Assembly (NCBI GenBank): GCA_023395515.1
Contig: JAEWZB010000023.1
Coordinates: forward strand, 1-11,913
From: Bacillota bacterium
GTDB lineage: Bacteria > Bacillota > Syntrophomonadia > Syntrophomonadales > Syntrophomonadaceae
Length of the DNA: 11,913 nucleotides
Reading direction: 5' to 3'
This document shows positions 1-6,245 of the stretch, piece by piece. The translations under genes and the position numbers were made by a program. Numbering within the stretch: the stretch's first letter is position 1; every line of letters starts with the position of its first letter. The notes below the pieces were generated by a model. That model was not told the origin of the DNA and did no database searches. It worked only from the letters and a program-made list of their open reading frames with translations.

Positions 1-1319
1 GCCTTATATGTACCTGCCGCCATTTCCGCTGTTTCCTGACTATCGGCCAAGAAATATGCAGCACATTCCCACATACCAAGGCTTTCACATTCATCAATAC
101 GTTTTAACTGTAAATCAATTCGCTCCAGCGTGTTAATGAGGGTCTTATTTTGCTTGGTAAGCTGTATATTATCTGATGTGCCCGATGTCAGATCCCTTGT
201 TTGGGTAAATGATTCATTAGTACCTTCATTGACTGAATTAGACTCCCCTGTAGTCTCGGAAGTATTCTCGCTGAAATCCTCACTCTTCGAAAATCCTGTT
301 GTTTCCGTGGTTGCTGGAATCATTCCCATAGCTACCCCCCCTGCAAGCAAACTTAACCCACCGGTAGCTGGTGCTGCAGCAATACTCGCAGCTGCAACAA
401 CTGATTTAAGGAGGCTAGAACCAATACTCGGATTTGTTTCAGATTGATTAGTAGTATTGCTTATAGAGTGACTCGTACCTTTCTGCTTAGATCTATCAAT
501 CGAATGAGAAGTTCCCCTTGTCGTACCGCTTGTAAAAGCATCCGAAATACTCATTGCAGTGTTGGTGCCATAACTAAGCTGTATATTGGCAAAGGGGGAA
601 AGTTGGGTATAAATGTTTTCATAAGCACGGCGTGTTTCTAAAAGCTGTTCTGTAGGTGTACTCTTTGCCAGAACAACCGCGGTGTAACGCTGACCTTGCA
701 TAGCCAGTGCCAGTTTTTCAAGGCCTTGAATAAAACTATCATTATCTTTGAAGTCCTCGTCCTTATTTTTAGCAACACAGGAAACAGCCGCAATATTTTG
801 GCGTGGAATCTGCTTACTCAGAAACTCCGTTGCATCAGGGTCACTAAGGGTTTTTGTCTTTACCCCTGGGAATTGTCCGTGCAAAGCGTTTTCCAAAGTA
901 TCTTTAAGAGATTTCACTGTACGCTTATCATCAAACGAGCGAACCCCCATATAAAAATCTGTTTTTTGCCCATTGCTGTCGGCAATAATAAATATACCGC
1001 AGTTTAGATTTTGTACCGAGTTAAAAACCGAAGCAAACTTGTAAGTAGAATACTCATCCTTTTGATAAACCATCTCGGTAATCTTAAACAGGCGTATCTC
1101 GCTGATTTGTTTTAAATTATCGTCCAATGGAACAATATCCAGACCAGTCAACCTTGTAAGATAGTTTTTAAGCACGATGTCATCAACCAGTAAACTCGCT
1201 TCGTTAAGTTGACTTTCCAGGGTATCATGATCCGGCATGTTACTTTTAGGTTTATCCATTCCATTTATGCTGGTCGGTACCTCGTTTTTATTTTCAGTTA
1301 AGTCTAAAGAATTACTCAT
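1..1319 (-). CDS. N-terminal part of a large, Ser/Thr-rich ATP-binding protein (HerA/VirB4-like, partial)
   Basis: This frame is open from an ATG at 1319 to the left edge: 439 full codons, no stop, C-terminus missing. GGGAG lies 9 bases before the ATG. Visible order: a polar N-terminus (1-40); a mixed alpha/beta region (about 45-250) with FYMGVRS (122-128), FPG (150-152), FIQGLEKL (196-203) and YTQLSPF (237-243); a Ser/Thr/Gly-rich stretch (about 255-385) containing GTSHSI twice (269-274, 281-286), interrupted by an Ala/Gly-rich hydrophobic segment (about 302-335); then a helical part with CESLGMWECAAYF (411-423). From memory this matches the front half of roughly 1000-residue proteins annotated only as 'ATP-binding protein', whose back half is a DUF87/HerA-type hexameric ATPase. 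That half is outside the window, so no Walker motifs can be shown and the assignment is inference. It lies downstream of the dynamin-like gene on the same strand. The hydrophobic segment could touch a membrane but is not a clear transmembrane helix. Confidence 0.62.
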   Translation of the reverse strand, partial: MSNSLDLTENKNEVPTSINGMDKPKSNMPDHDTLESQLNEASLLVDDIVLKNYLTRLTGLDIVPLDDNLKQISEIRLFKITEMVYQKDEYSTYKFASVFNSVQNLNCGIFIIADSNGQKTDFYMGVRSFDDKRTVKSLKDTLENALHGQFPGVKTKTLSDPDATEFLSKQIPRQNIAAVSCVAKNKDEDFKDNDSFIQGLEKLALAMQGQRYTAVVLAKSTPTEQLLETRRAYENIYTQLSPFANIQLSYGTNTAMSISDAFTSGTTRGTSHSIDRSKQKGTSHSISNTTNQSETNPSIGSSLLKSVVAAASIAAAPATGGLSLLAGGVAMGMIPATTETTGFSKSEDFSENTSETTGESNSVNEGTNESFTQTRDLTSGTSDNIQLTKQNKTLINTLERIDLQLKRIDECESLGMWECAAYFLADSQETAEMAAGTYK

Positions 1320-1415
1320 ATTATTATTCTCCCGTTCGCTACAATATCTGCCTATTGCAACGCCAAGAACCGCACCTCCTTCTGATTAACTTGTACTCCA
1401 GCCTCCGACAATTAT

Positions 1416-1444
1416 TTTATAGCATCCATACACTATGTATCGTA
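1416..1444 (-). promoter_or_regulatory. Candidate extended -10 promoter with a palindrome between -35 and -10, upstream of the partial ATPase gene
   Basis: On the minus strand TATAAA (1416-1421) is preceded by TGC (1422-1424), an extended -10. No good -35 is visible at the expected place (about 1439-1444). A perfect palindrome ATACA-CTA-TGTAT (1428-1440) falls between the two elements, where a repressor would block polymerase. The 178-bp gap to the upstream GTPase gene makes a separate promoter reasonable. Motif-based only. Confidence 0.35.
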
Positions 1445-1497
1445 AATTACCCTATATAGCTGCCTTTTAAAATAATTAATAAAGCATTATTTATTCT

Positions 1498-3645
1498 TTA
1501 ATAAATCTCCCAAATCGACTCAATTTCCGCTTGGATTTCATTAAGCCATGTAAGATTACGTTCTAACTCTTTTACACGATTTTCTGCATTTTCTTTCTCT
1601 GTAGAAAGTTCGAGTTTTGTTTTGACGACCTCATCAAGACGGTTTAATTCATCTTCAAAACGCTTAGCGATTTCATCTGACTCTTCTTCTATATATTTAT
1701 ATACAATGTCGGCATTTTCGTATAACTTTTGCTGTATAGCCTGAGAAAAAATTCGTGCTATCTCACTGCCATAAATGTGTGGCTCTTTTTTGTCGCCTTT
1801 ATTTCTTATCAATCTTATAATCGAATCTTCAAATCTGATATTTTCTTGCATTAATTTTAATGGGTCAGTTGTAAATACCGAAAAATCTTCTATATCATTT
1901 GCATGGATAAGTTTTTCAAGCTTTACCCTAAAATCCTCACCTAACTTTCTAGCAAAATTCATCAATTCATCCGTTTCTTTTTTTGCCTCATTAATAGAGA
2001 GTTTCTTATAACTTAAATCACGAAGCTTTTTTGCTATGAGATTTCGAAATTCTTGAATTATTTCCCCTATCTCTTTCTTGGAATCCTTTTCAGCCTTTTC
2101 AAGTGCAGCTTTAAACTCCAATCTGAATTTTTGCTGTTCCCAATTTTCCAGGTTCTTCAAGTTTTCTTGAATTTTATTTAGATTTTCTACATTTTTATCA
2201 TGTTCTTCTTTTAACTTTTGAAAAAGTAACTGTTTAGTACCTTTACCTTCATAGTCTTTTGGCTCCTTCAAATTGTAGATAAATGTATCAATAATATTTT
2301 TTATCCTAGCGGTTTTAACATATTTATCAATATACTGTCGGATTGCCGCCTCGATGGAAACAATGCCAGTATGAATCAAAGCTTCATCTAGGTTTTCACC
2401 ATCACCCTTTGACCGAATGTATTTCAGTTCATTATTTATTTCATTACGGATACTTGAAGAAAGAGGAGCATATTTTTCAAAATGTAAAAGATCATTGCAA
2501 TTCAGCTCCCCTACCTTCGCCATCAGTTCATCTCTGGCGTTTTTGCCTACCTCCACTCCTCTTGCCATCAGCCTGATGTTAAGCGCATTCAAAGCAGAAA
2601 CCGGGAAAAGATTAGGCTTAGTAATACAAAATCGTTTATGTAGATATGACCTTATATTTTCTAAAGTCTGATTTATATCTTCATTTTGCTTTTTATGTCC
2701 ATCTAAATCATTGACCACGAAAATGAACCTTTCTTTTGACTGCTTGCCTCGAGCTTTCATACTTTCCGCAACGCTCTTGAGAATATCATTGTCATCATGA
2801 ATACTTAACTCGCTTGTAATTATATATATAATAAGAGCCTGTGATGATTTATCGAGAAATTCACTCTGTATTTTTTCATAATTTTGGTCACGAGAGTTAG
2901 GCAGTCCCGGAGTATCAATAAGCACAAGTGAAACATCATCTGACATAATAAAGGGTATATTACCTGAAACTTCAACCTCGAAAATATCCTTGTTATTATT
3001 TAAACTTACCATATTCTTATATTTTAATTTTTTGTATTTTTGTAATAGTTTTTTATCTTTATCATAAGCCCTGGCTTTAAACGTTATCCTATCATCATTA
3101 TCCTGAATTTTTGTAATTATGGCCGTGGAAACTCCTTGTCCAGAAGGCATAAGTTTTGTAGCTAGCATAGAATTAATAAGGGTAGATTTTCCGGCATTCA
3201 TAGCGGCAATAACATAAACCTCAAAATTATTGACTTTTGCATGGTTGAACGCATTGACTTCATCTCTTAATTCTTCAAATGGCCCTTGTTGAATTTTCTC
3301 GAAAACCTTATTAATATGGTCTTCAATATCTGCTGCTTCTTTAGTGGGTTGTTTATGTTCAATTTTCATCTTTAATTTACCAAGCTCATATTCTTTTTCA
3401 CATGCTTTGATAAATACATTATATAAGTCCTCATAATCAAGCAATATGCCATGAAATGTGATTTCCAGATCCGTGTCATTACATTCTGCAATAAGCGGTT
3501 CAGGGACTTCCTCCACCCACTCCTGTAAACGAGATTCATTACCAATTATGTCTCTAACTTTGCTATTTTGCTTTAAAGGCTTGCCGTCAACCGTAATTTC
3601 CGTCTCAAGCTTATAGGGATTATGCTTAATAATAACTTTTTTCAT
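1498..3645 (-). CDS. Dynamin-like GTPase with an extra N-terminal domain
   Basis: A 715-residue large GTPase. The G domain starts near residue 140: P-loop AAMNAGKS (147-154), switch Thr in GVSTA (about 171-175), DTPG (244-247), and VVNDLD (310-315) at the G4 position. P-loop and DTPG are followed by a long helical C-terminal half with heptad-like stretches at about 475-530 and in the last 50 residues. This is the architecture of bacterial dynamin-like proteins, which assemble on membranes or act in antiviral and stress responses. No hydrophobic paddle or transmembrane helix is obvious, so membrane binding is unproven. The first 100 residues form a separate module ahead of the GTPase: beta-rich at the start, with LQEWVEEVPEPL and LEITFHG inside. 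The first G of the GxxxxGKS loop is Ala147. Start: ATG at 3645 with GGAGGG about 9 bases upstream. The gene looks more A/T-rich by eye than the housekeeping operon, consistent with transfer. It is followed by a large ATPase-like gene. The family call is firm; the function is unknown. Confidence 0.85.
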   Translation of the reverse strand: MKKVIIKHNPYKLETEITVDGKPLKQNSKVRDIIGNESRLQEWVEEVPEPLIAECNDTDLEITFHGILLDYEDLYNVFIKACEKEYELGKLKMKIEHKQPTKEAADIEDHINKVFEKIQQGPFEELRDEVNAFNHAKVNNFEVYVIAAMNAGKSTLINSMLATKLMPSGQGVSTAIITKIQDNDDRITFKARAYDKDKKLLQKYKKLKYKNMVSLNNNKDIFEVEVSGNIPFIMSDDVSLVLIDTPGLPNSRDQNYEKIQSEFLDKSSQALIIYIITSELSIHDDNDILKSVAESMKARGKQSKERFIFVVNDLDGHKKQNEDINQTLENIRSYLHKRFCITKPNLFPVSALNALNIRLMARGVEVGKNARDELMAKVGELNCNDLLHFEKYAPLSSSIRNEINNELKYIRSKGDGENLDEALIHTGIVSIEAAIRQYIDKYVKTARIKNIIDTFIYNLKEPKDYEGKGTKQLLFQKLKEEHDKNVENLNKIQENLKNLENWEQQKFRLEFKAALEKAEKDSKKEIGEIIQEFRNLIAKKLRDLSYKKLSINEAKKETDELMNFARKLGEDFRVKLEKLIHANDIEDFSVFTTDPLKLMQENIRFEDSIIRLIRNKGDKKEPHIYGSEIARIFSQAIQQKLYENADIVYKYIEEESDEIAKRFEDELNRLDEVVKTKLELSTEKENAENRVKELERNLTWLNEIQAEIESIWEIY

Positions 3646-3874
3646 TTCTCTATTCCCTCCACACAGTATACTTTCAGATCATAAATCCCTCATTTATAGC
3701 TAGATGCCAATAATTCATCATCTGTTTCCAGTACTGGAATAATTGTTTTGTAATAATAACTCAATAAATTATACCCTGCTTGATTAAACTTTTTGTGAAA
3801 GCAGGCAGAGTTCCTCCCTCTCGTGTTTTATGCCTTGCCAACAGAACAACAATATATCACTAAGCATAAAAATG

Positions 3875-3895
3875 AGTATAGTACTTTACTATACT
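3875..3895. repeat. 21-bp perfect palindrome in the GTPase leader (candidate operator or RNA hairpin)
   Basis: Arms AGTATAGTA (3875-3883) and TACTATACT (3887-3895) are exact reverse complements around a 3-base centre. It lies about 25-45 bases after the start predicted from the extended -10 at 3927-3932. As DNA it could bind a dimeric repressor; as RNA it would form a 9-bp A/U-rich hairpin. It follows a three-codon ORF (ATG at 3900, MEV-stop) with GGAG ahead of it. Confidence 0.5.
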
Positions 3896-3926
3896 TCCAT
3901 AATTCTCCTGCCTTCGAGTTTTTTAA

Positions 3927-3935
3927 ATTATAGCA
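3927..3935 (-). promoter_or_regulatory. Extended -10 promoter candidate for the dynamin-like gene
   Basis: Minus-strand TGC (3933-3935) directly precedes a perfect TATAAT (3927-3932), giving TGCTATAAT, an extended -10 element that can work with a poor -35. The sequence about 17 bases further upstream is not a recognisable -35. Transcription would begin near 3920 and run left into the GTPase gene. Confidence 0.45.
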
Positions 3936-4042
3936 TAGCTTCATGGACACATATTGGGTTTAATGAATTATCTCCTCTCAATTTGTACATTTTCGTCAAA
4001 TTAAAGCTTTTTTATACGAGTTCCCAATCCCATCCAGAAAAC

Positions 4043-4077
4043 AAAATAAAAAACGGACAGTATAAGTACCGTCCGTT
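4043..4077 (-). terminator. Rho-independent terminator of the yceD-to-radical-SAM operon
   Basis: On the minus strand the stem AACGGAC/GTCCGTT (4071-4077 with 4052-4058) can be extended by three inner pairs after one mismatch, and is followed by TTTTTT-A-TTTT (4053 down to 4043). It lies about 50 bases beyond the stop of the radical SAM gene. It closes the housekeeping operon and separates it from the dynamin-like gene. Confidence 0.85.
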
Positions 4078-4129
4078 CCATAATAATTTTCCAATATTAA
4101 ATCCTAATCTTGAGAAATTTATTGTTGTT

Positions 4130-5224
4130 TTATATATGTCTTAAAATATATCCAGATCTCTGCCAATACTCATCCCTACTCAAAACCGTTGCAGTTTGGT
4201 CCCCTTCCCTCCTAATCCCAATGCTGTTTAATTCCAATAAGCTATCAGGTTTTACTGTAGCTTCTATTTGCCAGTTATCCTTAAGCCGCTTTATATTCTG
4301 CTTTTTATTGCCTACCATCTTAGACATATCCCGGGGGTTAACGAAAACATTTAATTTATGTCCCCCTTCAACTTCTTTTAAAGCTGATTGCCTCAGGCAA
4401 ATAAACTGGTCATAGAAAACTGCTTGCTCCACCAGTTCGCCGAAAGCCGGGTGAAAAGGACCGGCTATTACGGCATCGCCACTTATTAATTCTTCACTCG
4501 GATGTAATCCCATACGAATCACGTTTATATCATTAGCGGTAAAATGTAAATACATTTCTTTAGTTATACTAATAGCTTCTTCCAGGCTAAGGGGCATATA
4601 CAAGTCTTTTTTATATAACTCCGCCAATACCGTATCTTGAATAACTAAAGTGGGGTAAATCCTAACCATATCAGGAGATAGAGCAATGGCAAGTTTAGTA
4701 CTCTTTATATCCAGCTCCTGATGATCACCGGGTAACCCCACCATCAATTGTATGCCCAGTCTAAAATTATTTTCTTTTATGAGATGAGCTGCTTTAAAAA
4801 CATCATCTGCGGTATACCCCCGGCATGATTTTTTTAAAACCTCATCATTTATAGATTGTACTCCTAATTCAATGGTATTTACCCCATAGGCCTTTAATAA
4901 GTCTAATACCGGCCAATCAATACAATCAGGTCGGGTGGAAATTCTGATGGAATTTACTTGTCCGCTTTTTATATAAGGTTGTACTGCTTCTAAATACTCT
5001 ACCTGAACCTCTTTATTAATAGCCGTAAAACTTCCGCCGAAAAAAGCTACTTCTATCTCACTGTTCTTATGTATAGTCCTCAAGTGTTCGGCAATAATTT
5101 CACCTATGGCAGCTGGAGCAGGTGGGCTAATAGCAGAAGCTATTTTCTTTTGATTGCAAAAAATACAATCAAAAGGACACCCTAAGTGAGGAATAAAAAT
5201 AGCAATATTAACATGTTTTTTCAT
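4130..5224 (-). CDS. Radical SAM protein, Elp3-like, linked to rnc
   Basis: A 364-residue radical SAM enzyme. Cys16, Cys20 and Cys23 in CPFDCIFC form the CxxxCxxC site for the [4Fe-4S] cluster that cleaves S-adenosylmethionine. FFGGSFT (61-67) gives the GGSF/GGTF-type SAM contact. RISTRPD (94-100) and TIELGVQS (117-124) are typical of the Elp3/HemN-like subgroup. There is no C-terminal acetyltransferase domain, unlike Elp3. Instead residues about 290-335 resemble a KH fold: beta strand NVFVNP, then GNKKQN (305-310) where KH domains have their GxxG loop. That would suit an RNA substrate, but this is my inference. The gene starts 19 bases after rnc with AAGGA about 10 bases before the ATG, and ends at a strong terminator, so it is the last gene of the operon. 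Uncharacterised Elp3-like proteins next to rnc are common in Clostridia. The substrate is unknown. Confidence 0.85.
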   Translation of the reverse strand: MKKHVNIAIFIPHLGCPFDCIFCNQKKIASAISPPAPAAIGEIIAEHLRTIHKNSEIEVAFFGGSFTAINKEVQVEYLEAVQPYIKSGQVNSIRISTRPDCIDWPVLDLLKAYGVNTIELGVQSINDEVLKKSCRGYTADDVFKAAHLIKENNFRLGIQLMVGLPGDHQELDIKSTKLAIALSPDMVRIYPTLVIQDTVLAELYKKDLYMPLSLEEAISITKEMYLHFTANDINVIRMGLHPSEELISGDAVIAGPFHPAFGELVEQAVFYDQFICLRQSALKEVEGGHKLNVFVNPRDMSKMVGNKKQNIKRLKDNWQIEATVKPDSLLELNSIGIRREGDQTATVLSRDEYWQRSGYILRHI

Positions 5225-5243
5225 GGTCTTATTTCCTTAATCC

Positions 5244-5948
5244 TCAAATCAAATCGGCTAATAAATTGTTTTTCAGTACTTCCTCAGCGGCATTCTGCTC
5301 GGCTTCCTTCTTACTCTTGCCCAATCCGGTAGCGATTAACTTATTATCATAAAATACCCCGGCCACAAAGCTCTTAGCATGAGCAGGTCCGGTTTCATCA
5401 ACTATTTTATAACAGACATTTTGTCCATGCCGGCCCTGTACATACTCTTGCAAGCGGGATTTATAATCATTATAATTTCCGCTCACCGCTTCCCTAATGC
5501 TACTATCAAGGTTTTTTATAATATAAGCTTTAGCCGTCTCAAATCCTTGATCAAGATAAATGGCCCCAATAACTGCTTCAAAAGTATCGGCTAATATGGA
5601 TTTTCTTTTACGTCCTCCCGACATTTCTTCGCCCTTGCCCAACAATATATAATTGCCCAGGTTTATAGTTCGAGCCACATTTACTAATGCTTTTTCACAT
5701 ACTACCCTGGCCCTGATCTTAGTAAGTTCCCCTTCAGCTTTATCCGCGTAATGGGTATATAAATACTCCGCCACCACAAAATTCAGTACTGAGTCTCCCA
5801 AAAATTCAAGTCTCTGGTTATTATCCGCAGCATGTTTTTCTTGGGAATAGGAGGGATGCATTAGAGCCATATGGATCAATTTAGGGTTATTAAACTGCAA
5901 GTTATTGTCTGTTAGAAATTGTCGGGCAAAGGAAGTATCATTACTCAT
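5244..5948 (-). CDS. rnc: Ribonuclease III
   Basis: A 234-residue endonuclease that cuts double-stranded RNA in rRNA precursors and structured mRNAs. It is full length. The catalytic domain (about 5-150) carries the signature RLEFLGDSVL with Glu48 and Asp52, and LADTFEAVIGAIY with Asp121 and Glu124; these four acidic residues match the magnesium site. The double-stranded-RNA-binding domain follows (about 160-230), with KSRLQEY at its start and GKSKKEAEQNAAEEVL at its end. Gln45 stands where E. coli has Glu38, a non-essential RNA-contact/dimer residue; Gln here occurs in other Firmicutes as far as I recall. Its ATG overlaps the end of acpP by 8 bases (ATGAGTAA), indicating translational coupling, with AGGTGA inside the acpP tail as ribosome site. 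Confidence 0.97.
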   Translation of the reverse strand: MSNDTSFARQFLTDNNLQFNNPKLIHMALMHPSYSQEKHAADNNQRLEFLGDSVLNFVVAEYLYTHYADKAEGELTKIRARVVCEKALVNVARTINLGNYILLGKGEEMSGGRKRKSILADTFEAVIGAIYLDQGFETAKAYIIKNLDSSIREAVSGNYNDYKSRLQEYVQGRHGQNVCYKIVDETGPAHAKSFVAGVFYDNKLIATGLGKSKKEAEQNAAEEVLKNNLLADLI

Positions 5949-6189
5949 TTTTCACCTGTTCTAAATAATTAAATAAAGCAGTTACTAAGGCGCCCATAGT
6001 GGGGAAATCTTCTAAATCTTCTTCAGGAAATTCCACATCATAAACATCTTCCAAAGCCATTATCATTTCCACGATGTCAATAGAATCTGCATCAATTTCT
6101 TCAAAAATCGTATCCATAGTAATTAAATCTGGTTCAATGTTTAATTGTTCGGCTAAAAACTTCTGGGCTAATCCAAAAAATTCTTCCAT
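5941..6189 (-). CDS. acpP: Acyl carrier protein
   Basis: A small acidic four-helix protein that carries growing acyl chains on a 4'-phosphopantetheine arm during fatty acid and phospholipid synthesis. The DSID motif contains the attachment serine, Ser36 when counted from the start chosen here, followed by helix II (IVEMIMALEDVYDVEF). Length (82 residues) is normal. Two ATGs are available, 6195 and 6189. AAAGGAGG ends 2 bases before the first, too close, and 8 bases before the second, so MEEFFG at 6189 is preferred. The gene lies just downstream of plsX and overlaps rnc, tying lipid synthesis to RNA processing in one operon. Confidence 0.95.
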   Translation of the reverse strand: MEEFFGLAQKFLAEQLNIEPDLITMDTIFEEIDADSIDIVEMIMALEDVYDVEFPEEDLEDFPTMGALVTALFNYLEQVKNE

Positions 6190-6226
6190 TAACATAACCT
6201 CCTTTGGCTAATTTTTAATTTATAAA

Positions 6227-6245
6227 AGTAAAGCCGGGCTTTACT
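6227..6245 (-). terminator. Short hairpin over the plsX stop codon (weak terminator or processing site)
   Basis: AGTAAAGC (6227-6234) and GCTTTACT (6238-6245) form an 8-bp perfect stem with a 3-base loop that includes the plsX stop. On the minus strand it is followed by TTTTATAAATT, a short U run. It may lower read-through into acpP or protect a processed 3' end, rather than fully terminate. Confidence 0.4.

Larger units (their letters stand above)
3661..4042. other. Gene-free regulatory stretch upstream of the dynamin-like gene
   Basis: No convincing gene was found on either strand. A plus-strand 104-codon frame across 3830-4144 has no family resemblance and no good ribosome site. Read on the minus strand, the stretch holds an extended -10 promoter (3927-3935), a 21-bp palindrome (3875-3895), an inverted repeat (CCTGCTT at 3775-3781 with AAGCAGG at 3799-3805), and a second TATAAT (3768-3773) without a good -35. 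It would give a long 5' leader of about 275 bases for the GTPase mRNA from the first promoter. Confidence 0.5.

Noticed and set aside
130..447. Plus-strand frame of 105 codons
   Set aside because: It is antisense to the Ser/Ala-rich part of the left minus-strand gene, has no ribosome site and shows no family resemblance.
3775..3805. CCTGCTT/AAGCAGG inverted repeat as a terminator or riboswitch
   Set aside because: Seven-bp arms with a 17-base loop and no U run; no match to a riboswitch class I know. Kept only as a note within the gap entry.
3830..4144. Plus-strand frame of 104 codons in the gap before the GTPase gene
   Set aside because: AT-rich random-looking composition, no ribosome site, and it crosses the operon terminator and the end of the radical SAM gene.
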